This document shows positions 7,521 to 14,967 of a DNA stretch of 25,127 nt, piece after piece. The notes under the pieces were generated by a model. That model saw nothing but the letters and a program-made list of their open reading frames with translations. It was not told where the DNA came from and ran no database searches. Source of the stretch: DASWKG01 sp036396755 (lineage in GTDB: Bacteria > Actinomycetota > UBA4738 > CALAEC01); contig DASWKG010000073.1 of assembly GCA_036396755.1 (NCBI GenBank), positions 1 through 25,127 on the forward strand, read 5' to 3'. How positions within the stretch are numbered: position 1 is the first letter of the stretch; every line of letters begins with the position of its first letter. The position numbers and the translations under genes are program-made.

Positions 7521-8257
7521 CGAGCCCGAGGGTTGGGATCGTCACGGGCGCCTCACGCGGCATCGGCCGAGCGGCCGCGATCGCACTCGCGGATCGGGGG
7601 GTCGCCGTGGCGTGCGCCTACGCCTCCGACGACGCGGGGGCCAAGGAGACGGTCGCCGCGATCGAGGCGGCGGGCGGCACCGCCGCGCCGTTCCGCGCCG
7701 ACGTGGCCGACGAGGCACACGTCAAGGAACTCTTCCGCCAGGTGAAGGAGTGGCGGAGCGTGCCGCTGGTGCTGGTGGCGAACGCCGGCGTGCGCCGCGA
7801 CGGGCCGTCGGTGAAGTACCCGCTCGACGAGCTGCGGCGAACGCTCGACGTCAACCTCATCGGCGGCTTCCTCTGCGCGCGAGAGGCCCTGCGTGGGATG
7901 CAGCTCGCGAGGTGGGGCCGCATCGTCTTCGTCTCGTCGGCGGCCGCCCTGCGAGGCAACCCCGGTCAGGCGGCCTACACCGCGTCGAAGGCCGGCCTCC
8001 ACGGGCTCGTGCGATCCCTGGCGCATGAGGTGGCGAGCCGCGGCATCACGGTGAACGCCGTGGCGCCGGGGTTCGTCGACACCGACCTCACGGCCGAGCT
8101 CACCGACGACCAGCGGGCCCGGATGATCGAGGCGACGCCGGCGGGACGGCCGGGGACGCCGGAGGAGATCGCCGCCGCCATCGCGTTCCTCGCCGGGGAC
8201 GAGGCGTCGTACGTGACAGGCGCCGTGCTCTCCGTCGACGGAGGAGCGACCGCATAG
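7517..8257 (+). CDS. fabG: 3-oxoacyl-ACP reductase FabG (SDR)
   Basis: 246 residues from a GTG start at 7517, overlapping the fabH stop as GTGA. A classical short-chain dehydrogenase/reductase: the NADPH motif TGASRGIG at 10-17, NAG at 89-91, and catalytic Asn113, Ser141, Tyr154 and Lys158 (YTASK). Its length and position between fabH and acpP support the FAS II 3-oxoacyl-ACP reductase, which reduces the condensation product with NADPH. No dehydratase (FabZ/HadAB) or enoyl reductase (FabI/InhA) gene lies in this window, so those steps are encoded elsewhere. Confidence 0.93.
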   Translation: MTSPRVGIVTGASRGIGRAAAIALADRGVAVACAYASDDAGAKETVAAIEAAGGTAAPFRADVADEAHVKELFRQVKEWRSVPLVLVANAGVRRDGPSVKYPLDELRRTLDVNLIGGFLCAREALRGMQLARWGRIVFVSSAAALRGNPGQAAYTASKAGLHGLVRSLAHEVASRGITVNAVAPGFVDTDLTAELTDDQRARMIEATPAGRPGTPEEIAAAIAFLAGDEASYVTGAVLSVDGGATA

Positions 8258-8288
8258 GATGCTGGACCGAACGCAAGGAGGGACAAAC

Positions 8289-8531
8289 ATGGAACGAACG
8301 GAGATCGAGGAGCGCGTCCGTAAGGTCTTGGCCGAGCAGCTCGCTCGCGACGTCAACGAGGTCACGATGGAGGCCAGGTTCGACGAGGACCTCGACGCCG
8401 ACTCGCTCGACCTCGTGGAGGCCGTCCTCGCCCTCGAGGAGGAGTTCTCGATCGAGATCCCCGAGGAGGAGATGGAGGGCGTGAAGACGGTCAAGGAGGC
8501 CGTCGACCTCGCCGCCTCGAAGCTGGGATGA
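8289..8531 (+). CDS. acpP: Acyl carrier protein
   Basis: 80 residues, acidic and helical as expected. The phosphopantetheine site is Ser39 within LDADSLDLVE. It carries the growing acyl chain between FabD, FabH, FabG and FabF. The ATG at 8289 is preceded by a near-perfect Shine-Dalgarno AAGGAGG (8275-8281) with a 7-base spacer, the strongest in the operon. This is the only internal fab gene not coupled by overlap to the one before it (31-base gap), consistent with the high ACP expression usually needed. An earlier in-frame ATG at 8259 would bury this ribosome site and is rejected. The stop overlaps the fabF start (ATGA). Confidence 0.96.
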   Translation: MERTEIEERVRKVLAEQLARDVNEVTMEARFDEDLDADSLDLVEAVLALEEEFSIEIPEEEMEGVKTVKEAVDLAASKLG

Positions 8532-9757
8532 CCGAGCGGAGCGTCGTCATCACCGGCATCGGGCCGGTCACGCCGGTCGGCATCGGCCGGGAGCCGTTCT
8601 GGGAGGCGCTGCGCGCGGGGCGCTCCGGGATCGGCGAGGTCACGCTGTTCGACCCGTCGGAGCATCCGGTGCGGATCGCGGGCGAGGTCAAGGACTTCGA
8701 TCCGACCGCCTGGATGGAGCCGAAGGCCGCCAAGCGCACCGACCGTGTGGTCCACCTCGCCGTCGCGGCCGCGAAGCTCGCGTGGGACGACGCCGGCGCG
8801 CCCCAGGTGGAGCCCGAGCGCGCGGCCGTGGTGTTCTCCACGGGCGTCGGTGGCCTGCGCTACCTTGAGGATCAGATCAAGGTGCTGCAGACGCGCGGAC
8901 CGGGCCGGGTATCCGCGTTCACGGTCCCGGCGATGATGCCGAACGCCGCGGCCGGCACGGTCGCGATGGAGCTCGGCTTCACCGGCCCGAACGCGTGCAT
9001 CACCACCGCCTGCGCGGCCGGCGCCCACGGCGTCGGCGAGGGCTACCGCTACATCAGGCACGGCATGGCCGACGTCTGCGTCGCCGGTGGCTCCGAGGCC
9101 GCGATCACGCCGCTCGCGATGGCTGCCTTCGCCCAGATGCAGGCGCTCTCGAAGAACCCCGACCCGGCGAAGGCGTCGCGGCCGTTCGACGCGGGCCGCG
9201 ACGGGTTCGTGATCGCCGAGGGCGCGTGCGCCCTGATCCTCGAGGAGCGCGAGCGCGCCGAGGCGCGCGGCGCGACGATCTACGCGGAGGTCGCGGGGTA
9301 CGGGACCTCGGCCGACGCGTATCACATCACCCAGCCCGAGCCCGAGGGCGCGGGGGCGGTCGTCGCGATGCACATGGCGCTCGCCGGTGCCGGGGAGCCG
9401 GCCGAAGCGGTCGACTACGTGAACGCGCACGGGACCTCGACGCCGCTCAACGACGCGGCCGAGACGCGCGCCATCAAGAAGGCGCTCGGCGATCACGCGT
9501 ACCGCACGGCGGTGTCGTCGACGAAGTCGATGACCGGGCACATGGTGGGGTCCGCGGGAGCGGTCGAGGCCGCCGTTTCGGCGCTGGCGATCCGCGATGG
9601 AATCATCCCCCCGACGATCAACTACGAGACGCCCGACCCCGAGTGCGACCTCGACTACGTGCCCAACGAGGCGCGCGAGGCCGACGTGCGGCTGGCGCTC
9701 TCGAACTCGTTCGGGTTCGGCGGGCAGAACGCCGTCCTGGCGATCCGCCGCCCGTAA
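8528..9757 (+). CDS. fabF: Beta-ketoacyl-ACP synthase II FabF
   Basis: 409 residues, normal length. FabF elongates acyl-ACP with malonyl-ACP. Thiolase-fold motifs: nucleophile Cys162 in TTACAAGAHGVG, His301 in NAHGTSTPLND, Lys333 and His338 in STKSMTGHMVGSAG, and the C-terminal NSFGFGGQNAVL. The C-H-H triad identifies a condensing enzyme of the KAS I/II class; single-copy context with ACP favours FabF. The start overlaps the acpP stop (ATGA). It ends the plus-strand operon and lies tail-to-tail with the RodZ-like gene, 3 bases apart; no separate terminator hairpin fits in the gap. Confidence 0.95.
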   Translation: MTERSVVITGIGPVTPVGIGREPFWEALRAGRSGIGEVTLFDPSEHPVRIAGEVKDFDPTAWMEPKAAKRTDRVVHLAVAAAKLAWDDAGAPQVEPERAAVVFSTGVGGLRYLEDQIKVLQTRGPGRVSAFTVPAMMPNAAAGTVAMELGFTGPNACITTACAAGAHGVGEGYRYIRHGMADVCVAGGSEAAITPLAMAAFAQMQALSKNPDPAKASRPFDAGRDGFVIAEGACALILEERERAEARGATIYAEVAGYGTSADAYHITQPEPEGAGAVVAMHMALAGAGEPAEAVDYVNAHGTSTPLNDAAETRAIKKALGDHAYRTAVSSTKSMTGHMVGSAGAVEAAVSALAIRDGIIPPTINYETPDPECDLDYVPNEAREADVRLALSNSFGFGGQNAVLAIRRP

Positions 9758-9760
9758 GCG

Positions 9761-10501
9761 TCAGCCGCGAAGCTGCCGGGCCTCACCCTGCTCCCAGGCG
9801 AACGCGCCCCGCGCGCGCTCGCCGTAGTCCCCGAGCGCGCCGACCCGCTCACCGTTCAGGGTGAACACCACGGCACCCGCGTTGCGGGTCCAGACGTCGA
9901 GCCGCCGCGGCGCACGGAACGTGCGCGACCATCCCGGCTCCTTCGTGGCCTCGAGCAGCACGTCGCCGCCGCGTGTGACGCGGACGAGCGCCGGCGCGTT
10001 GCGCACCTTCACCTCGAGCACCACCCCGTGGTATCCGATGCTGCCACCCCCGCCCGTGGCGGTGGGGTCGGCCACGGGCGGGGCGATGGTCGGCCGCGCG
10101 GGGCGAGCGAGGTCGAGCTGGAGGGTGAAGGCGAGTGCGGTCGCGCCGGCGAGAAGGAGCGCGGCGGCGGCGGCGAGCCCGGCCCGTCTCGGCCACCGGC
10201 GGTCGCGGGCCGGCGGCGAGGGCACGAGCCGCAGGGGCTCCTGCATGTGGTGGGCCGTGCGATAGGCCTCGACGAGCGGTTCGGGGTCGAGTCCGATGCA
10301 GGTGGCGTACTCGCGGAGGAACGCGCGCGCGTAGATGGGAGCCTTGAAGGACCCCGGTGGCGCGTCGTGCTCGAGCGCCCGGAGGTAGCGGGGATGGATG
10401 CGGGTCCGGAGGGCGATCTCTTCCAGCGTGAGACCGAGCTCGCGCCGCGCCTGCCTGAGCGTTCCCCCGACCCCGGCCTTCGGGGACACCGATACAGCCA
10501 T
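9761..10501 (-). CDS. RodZ-like membrane protein with N-terminal helix-turn-helix
   Basis: 246 residues. The N-terminal part (about 13-75) is a Cro/xre-type HTH of the RodZ subclass: GGTLRQARRELGLTLEEIA, then TRIHPRYLRALE. One membrane segment follows (about 107-127, after the basic DRRWPRRAG), then a Pro/Gly-rich linker, and a C-terminal beta domain (about 157-228) resembling DUF4115, with VRVTRGGDVLLEATKEPGW and FTLNGERVGALG. RodZ binds MreB through the HTH and couples it to the wall machinery. The presence of a full elongasome operon nearby supports that role, but it has its own promoter and is not in the mre operon. Confidence is high for the architecture and moderate for the role. Confidence 0.82.
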   Translation of the reverse strand: MAVSVSPKAGVGGTLRQARRELGLTLEEIALRTRIHPRYLRALEHDAPPGSFKAPIYARAFLREYATCIGLDPEPLVEAYRTAHHMQEPLRLVPSPPARDRRWPRRAGLAAAAALLLAGATALAFTLQLDLARPARPTIAPPVADPTATGGGGSIGYHGVVLEVKVRNAPALVRVTRGGDVLLEATKEPGWSRTFRAPRRLDVWTRNAGAVVFTLNGERVGALGDYGERARGAFAWEQGEARQLRG

Positions 10502-10539
10502 CTCGCTCCCTCGCTACGGTGCCCCTCCCCCTGCGCTGG

Positions 10540-10568
10540 ATTATGGGAGACGGGACCGCCGCAGTCCA
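10540..10568 (-). promoter_or_regulatory. Predicted promoter for the RodZ-like gene
   Basis: On the minus strand, TGGACT (complement at 10563-10568, 4/6 to TTGACA) and CATAAT (complement at 10540-10545, 5/6 to TATAAT) are 17 bases apart. Transcription would start near 10533, about 30 bases before the ATG at 10501. The pair lies within a 7-base inverted repeat, CGCTGGA (10534-10540) and TCCAGCG (10565-10571), which could be an operator covering both promoter elements. The remainder of the 148-base spacer (10502-10649) shows only the strong Shine-Dalgarno of the acylase gene. Confidence 0.5.
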
Positions 10569-10649
10569 GCGTTTGCCGGCGTTCCACGGGTTGTCCCCGG
10601 CGGCGAGGATGTGGTCCGATGCGAGGGACCCCGCGTGCAAGGAGGACCC

Positions 10650-13268
10650 ATGTCGCGCACGACGCCCGCCGCCGTCCTGATGCTGCTCCTGGGAGCCGCG
10701 TCGCTCCCACCCGCCACCGCCCAGGAGGGCCCGCCCGAGGTCCCCGACCACCTCCGCGCCTACTCGATCTTCCCGCCCGGCCAGGAGGGCAACGTCACCG
10801 CGCAGGAGCTGGCGGAGGGATCCTTCGGGCCTCACTACGACCAGTTCCTCGAGCGCTACGCGGGGCTCGTCGACGACGCCGTCATCACCGAGGCCGAGCT
10901 CCCGGGCTACTTCCACTCGATGCAGTTCGGGATCGGCGAGGACGAGACCATCGAGTCCACCTACTCCCCCACCGCCGGGGTGACCGTGTACCGCGACTCC
11001 GAGGGTATCCCCCACATCTACGGCGACTCGCTCGAGACCGCGAGCTTCGCCCTGGGCTACACGACGGCCGAGGACCGCATGTGGCAGATGGACGTGTTCC
11101 GGCACGCGGCGCGCGGAACGCTGGCCGAGCTCGTCGGGGCGGGCACCGACCGCGCGTACATCGACATGGACATCGCCACGCGCCGCGACGGGTACACCGA
11201 CGCGGAGATGACGGCGATGTTCGACGCGCTGGACGACAAGTTCGGCGCGCTGGGCACGCAGGTGCAGGAAGGGCTCACCGCGTACGCGAACGGCGTGAAC
11301 GCCTACATCGACGAGCTGAAGACCACGCGGCTCGACGAGCTCGCCGTCGAGTACGCCGCGACCGGCAACCCGTTCCCCGAGCATCCGCGGCCGTGGGTGC
11401 CGAACGACACGCTGTTCCTCGTGGTGCTGCAGCTCCGCGTCTTCGGAGAGATCGGCGGGCAGGAGCTGTCGAATGCCGCCGTCCTCGGCGACCTGGAGGA
11501 CCGCCTGGGCAGGAAGCTCGGCGGGAAGGTGTTCGAGGACCTGTTCTTCGCCGAGGACCCACGACCCGCGATCACGATCCCCGCGAGCGAGGGATCGTTC
11601 CCCGACCAGAACCTCGGGAAGCTCGACCCCGACTCCGTCGCGATCCCCGACCAGGCCGAGGCGATGGCGAGGCGCGAGGCGAGGGAGCGAGCGCTGCGGC
11701 GGAAGGTCCTCGGCGCCATGGGCTTCCGGTCGCCGGCCTCGAACATGCTCGTGGTGGCTCCGGACGAGTCGAAGACGGGCAACACCCTGCACTTCGGCGC
11801 GCCGCAGGTGGGCTACGCGAACCCGTCGTTCTTCGTCGAGGTCGACGTGCACGCGCCCGGCGCGGACTTCCGCGGCCCGGCGGTGCCCGGCGCCTCGGCG
11901 CTGATCCCGCTCGGTCGCGGGACGGACTACGCGTGGTCGCTGACGACCGGAAACACCGACAACGTCGACGTGCGGGCCGAGCTGCTCTGCGATCCCGCCG
12001 GCGGTGACCCGACGCTGGACTCGACCGGCTACCTGTTCGACGGCGAGTGCGTGGAGATGGAGTCGCGCGACGAGACCTTCATCATCAAGCCGCAACCGGT
12101 GGACCCGGGACCGCCGGGGCTGGAGACGCACACGATCCACCGAACCGTCCACGGGCCGGTCTTCGATACCGGGACCGTGGACGGGGCGCCGGTCGCGTTC
12201 GTCCGCCAGCGCCCGTTCTGGATGCTCGAGATCGACTCGATCGCGAGCTTCCTCGAATGGAACATCGACGTGGGGTCGGTGGAGGAGTTCATCGCGGCGG
12301 CCGAGGACTTCACGATGACGTTCAACGCGTTCTACGCCGACGCCACCGACATCGGGTACGCGCACGTGGGGTACTTCCCTCGCCGGGCGCGGGGAACGTC
12401 GTCGGTGCTCCCGACCTGGGGGACGGGCGAGTGGGAGTGGGACGGGATCCTCCCCTTCTCCCAACACCCGCAGATCGTGAACCCCGAGCAGGGCTGGCTC
12501 GCGAACTGGAACAACCAGCCGGCGAAGGGATGGGGCAACGGCGACGATCCGAACTGGGGCCCCGTCCAGCGGGTGCGCCTGCTCCAGGACGCGATGGGCG
12601 CCCTCCTGAAGGGGGCGAAGAAGGCCTCGCTCTCCGACGTCGTCCAGGTGATCGCCGATGCGGCCACCCGCGACGTCAACGCCGTGTATCTCGGGAATCG
12701 CATGACGAGGTGGGCGCTCGGGGCGAAGCTCGGCAAGGACGCGAAAAAGGCGGCACGGATCGTCAAGTCGTGGGTGGCCGACGGCGCCAACCGAACGAAC
12801 ACCGAACGCGACGACACGATGGACCGCGGGAACGCGCTCGCGATCTTCGATGCCTGGTGGGAGACACTGGTGCACCGCGTGTTCGACGACGAGCTCGGAC
12901 CGGCCTTCTTCGACTCCGGACGCGTCTCGGTGACGAGCTACTCCCCCACCACCGGCTCGAGCTTCGGCTTCGGGTTCAAGGACTACCTCGAGCGAGCGTT
13001 CCACCGTCCCACCTCGAGGACCCTGGCCCGCGACTACTGCGACACGCGCGGGACGAAGAGGAAGGAGACCTGCAGCGCCCAGGTCGTCGCTGCCCTCAAG
13101 GCCGCTGTCAAGCAGCTGATCTCAGACCAGGGCGCCGACCTCGCGGCGTGGACCACCCCCGCGGAGAACATCGTGTTCGCGAACCAGGGAGCCGGGTCGG
13201 TGGAGCCGATCCCGTGGCAGAACCGTGGCACCCACAACCACGCGGTGGAGGTCGTGGGAAGCAGCTAG
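10650..13268 (+). CDS. Exported penicillin acylase-family Ntn-hydrolase (amidase)
   Basis: 872 residues. The start has AAGGAGG at 10639-10645 just upstream. Residues 1-24 form a signal peptide with an ATA/Q cleavage site. The alpha-type region opens with VTVYRDSEGIPHIYGDS (about 111-127), typical of the family, and the predicted autocatalytic nucleophile is Ser364 in PASNMLVV, the new N-terminus of the beta chain after self-cleavage. The oxyanion motif ANWNNQPAKGW (618-628) and C-terminal WQNRGTHNHAVEV fit. Family members hydrolyse amide bonds of beta-lactams, N-acyl-homoserine lactones or other acylated amines, outside the cytoplasm; the substrate here cannot be read. About 85 residues between the signal peptide and the first family motif have no match I recognise. 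It ends 1 base from ndk, tail-to-tail. Confidence 0.88.
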   Translation: MSRTTPAAVLMLLLGAASLPPATAQEGPPEVPDHLRAYSIFPPGQEGNVTAQELAEGSFGPHYDQFLERYAGLVDDAVITEAELPGYFHSMQFGIGEDETIESTYSPTAGVTVYRDSEGIPHIYGDSLETASFALGYTTAEDRMWQMDVFRHAARGTLAELVGAGTDRAYIDMDIATRRDGYTDAEMTAMFDALDDKFGALGTQVQEGLTAYANGVNAYIDELKTTRLDELAVEYAATGNPFPEHPRPWVPNDTLFLVVLQLRVFGEIGGQELSNAAVLGDLEDRLGRKLGGKVFEDLFFAEDPRPAITIPASEGSFPDQNLGKLDPDSVAIPDQAEAMARREARERALRRKVLGAMGFRSPASNMLVVAPDESKTGNTLHFGAPQVGYANPSFFVEVDVHAPGADFRGPAVPGASALIPLGRGTDYAWSLTTGNTDNVDVRAELLCDPAGGDPTLDSTGYLFDGECVEMESRDETFIIKPQPVDPGPPGLETHTIHRTVHGPVFDTGTVDGAPVAFVRQRPFWMLEIDSIASFLEWNIDVGSVEEFIAAAEDFTMTFNAFYADATDIGYAHVGYFPRRARGTSSVLPTWGTGEWEWDGILPFSQHPQIVNPEQGWLANWNNQPAKGWGNGDDPNWGPVQRVRLLQDAMGALLKGAKKASLSDVVQVIADAATRDVNAVYLGNRMTRWALGAKLGKDAKKAARIVKSWVADGANRTNTERDDTMDRGNALAIFDAWWETLVHRVFDDELGPAFFDSGRVSVTSYSPTTGSSFGFGFKDYLERAFHRPTSRTLARDYCDTRGTKRKETCSAQVVAALKAAVKQLISDQGADLAAWTTPAENIVFANQGAGSVEPIPWQNRGTHNHAVEVVGSS

Positions 13269-13269
13269 A

Positions 13270-13674
13270 TCAGGAGAAGAACAGCCCCAGCTCGCGCGCC
13301 GCGGACCCGGGGCTGTCGCTCCCGTGCACGAGGTTGTGGCTGATCACGGTGCCGTAGTCGCCCCGGATCGTGCCGGGCGGGGCCTGGGCCGGATCGGTGG
13401 GGCCCATGAGCGTGCGGACCACGGAGATGGCCTGCTCGCCCTCGATGCGCGCGACCACCACGTCGCCGGAGGTGATGAAGTCGACGAGCTCGCCGAAGAA
13501 CGGCTTGTCGGCGTGCTCCCCGTAGTGCCGCTCGGCGAGCTCGCGCTCGATCCGCATCAGGCGAAGCTCGGCCACGCGGAGGCCCTTGCGCTCGAGGCGA
13601 TCGATGACCTCGCCGATGAGGCCGCGCTGCACGGCGTCGGGCTTGACGATGACGAGCGTTGATTCGATGGCCAT
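13270..13674 (-). CDS. ndk: Nucleoside diphosphate kinase
   Basis: 134 residues, close to the compact bacterial Ndk length. It transfers gamma-phosphate between nucleoside triphosphates and diphosphates through a phosphohistidine. His117 in the NLVHGSDS motif is the phosphorylated residue, and Lys11 (IVKPDAV) and the conserved RGDYG region are present. The ATG start lies 3 bases after the folC stop, with AAGGG a few bases upstream. It is the last gene of the valS-folC-ndk run and faces the acylase gene tail-to-tail. Confidence 0.96.
   Translation of the reverse strand: MAIESTLVIVKPDAVQRGLIGEVIDRLERKGLRVAELRLMRIERELAERHYGEHADKPFFGELVDFITSGDVVVARIEGEQAISVVRTLMGPTDPAQAPPGTIRGDYGTVISHNLVHGSDSPGSAARELGLFFS
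13281..13316. terminator. Possible terminator hairpin for the acylase transcript
   Basis: An 8-base inverted repeat, ACAGCCCC (13281-13288) and GGGGCTGT (13309-13316), starts 13 bases after the acylase stop but within the final codons of ndk. The 20-base loop is long though it could pair internally (GCG/CGC). There is no T-run. It may act as an intrinsic-like terminator for the plus strand; equally it may be a chance feature of GC-rich coding sequence. Confidence 0.3.
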
Positions 13675-13677
13675 GCG

Positions 13678-14964
13678 TTATCCCTTCAGGCGGCGAGCAT
13701 CCGCGACAGTGTACAGAGAGCCCGTGACCAGGATCAGGTCGTCGTCGCCGGCGGCGGCCTCGGCGGCGGCGAGCGCATCACCCACCGTCGGGTATGGAAC
13801 GGCGGGGATCCCGGCCGCGTCGCACAGCCCGGCCACGCGCTCCGCCGGGAGCGCCCCGGGGTGCGAGCTGGCGCACGCGTAGGCGGCGCTCGCGCGCGGA
13901 GCGAGCGCGGCGACGATGCCCTCGGCGTCCTTCGAGTCGAGGATCCCGATCACGAGCAGGAGGCGCGTCCAAAGGAACGCCTCCCCGACGGCCTCGGCGA
14001 GCGCCTCGGCGCCGCTGGGGTTATGGGCACCGTCCAGGACCACGAGCGGGTGACGGCCCACCACCTCGAGGCGGCCAGGGGAAGTCGCGGTCCCGAGCGC
14101 CTCACGGAGCACGTCCTCGTCGAGCCTGGCATCGAGTGTCGCCTCCGCGGCGGCGATCGCGGCGACCGCGTTGTGCGCCTGATGGGCGCCGTGGAGCGAG
14201 AGGAAGAGGCCCCCATGCTCGCCGCCATACTCCCCGCGGAGGCCGCGCACCGAGATCCGCTGGCCGCCGACCGCCTGGTCTCTCAGCTCCAGCCCGAAGG
14301 CGTCGCCCTCGAGCCGAAGCTCGGCCTTCACCTCACGGGCGCGGCGTTCGATCACCTCCAACGCCTCCGGGGGCTGCTCGCGAACCACCGCGAGCGTGCC
14401 CGGCTTGATGATGCCGGCCTTCTCCCCCGCCACCTCGGCGAGGGTGGACCCGAGCTCGGGATGGTCGAGGCCGATTGGGCAGATGACGGCAACCTCACCG
14501 TGGACGAGGTTGGTGGCGTCCCACGTGCCGCCCATCCCCACCTCGAACACGCCGACGTCGACCGGCTTGTCCGCGAACCACAGGTACGCGAGGGCGGCCA
14601 GGGTCTCGAAATACGTGACGCGCTCGCCCCTGCCGTCGACCTCCACGAGGTACGGCAGGAGGTGCTCGTAGGCCTCCGCGAACTCCTCCGCGGAGATGGG
14701 GTCGTCGCACAGCGTCAGCCGCTCGGTCACCGACTCGAGGTGGGGAGAGGTGAAGAGGCCGGCGCTGATCCCGTGCGCGCAGAGGATGCGGGTGACGAGG
14801 CGTGCGGTCGTCGTCTTCCCGTTGGTGCCGGCAACGTGGACCGTCGGGTAGGTGTGCTGTGGGTTGTCGAGCAGGTTGGCGAGGGCGGTGATGCGCTCGA
14901 GGTCGGGGATCATGCGCCCGGCGCCCCGCGCCTCGAGCTCGGCGACCGCCTCGTCGAACCGCAT
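13678..14964 (-). CDS. folC: Folylpolyglutamate / dihydrofolate synthase
   Basis: 428 residues, normal for FolC. It adds glutamate to (dihydro)folate in the cytoplasm using ATP. The Mur-ligase-like P-loop GTNGKTTT is at 46-53, FTSPHLE at 71-77 is the folate-binding family motif, EVGMGGTWDATN (141-152) and HQAHN (261-265) match the family, Lys182 in GEKAGIIKPGT is the probable carbamylated metal-bridge lysine, and DGAHNP (311-316) ends the ligase core. The ATG lies 3 bases after the valS stop, so the pair is probably co-translated. Whether it is bifunctional (also dihydrofolate synthase) cannot be decided here. Confidence 0.94.
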   Translation of the reverse strand: MRFDEAVAELEARGAGRMIPDLERITALANLLDNPQHTYPTVHVAGTNGKTTTARLVTRILCAHGISAGLFTSPHLESVTERLTLCDDPISAEEFAEAYEHLLPYLVEVDGRGERVTYFETLAALAYLWFADKPVDVGVFEVGMGGTWDATNLVHGEVAVICPIGLDHPELGSTLAEVAGEKAGIIKPGTLAVVREQPPEALEVIERRAREVKAELRLEGDAFGLELRDQAVGGQRISVRGLRGEYGGEHGGLFLSLHGAHQAHNAVAAIAAAEATLDARLDEDVLREALGTATSPGRLEVVGRHPLVVLDGAHNPSGAEALAEAVGEAFLWTRLLLVIGILDSKDAEGIVAALAPRASAAYACASSHPGALPAERVAGLCDAAGIPAVPYPTVGDALAAAEAAAGDDDLILVTGSLYTVADARRLKG

Positions 14965-14967
14965 CCG

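Noticed and set aside
9849..13004. 1051-codon minus-strand open frame opposite the acylase gene
   Set aside because: The composition is that of a GC-rich antisense frame, and the plus strand has a signal peptide, family motifs and a strong ribosome site.
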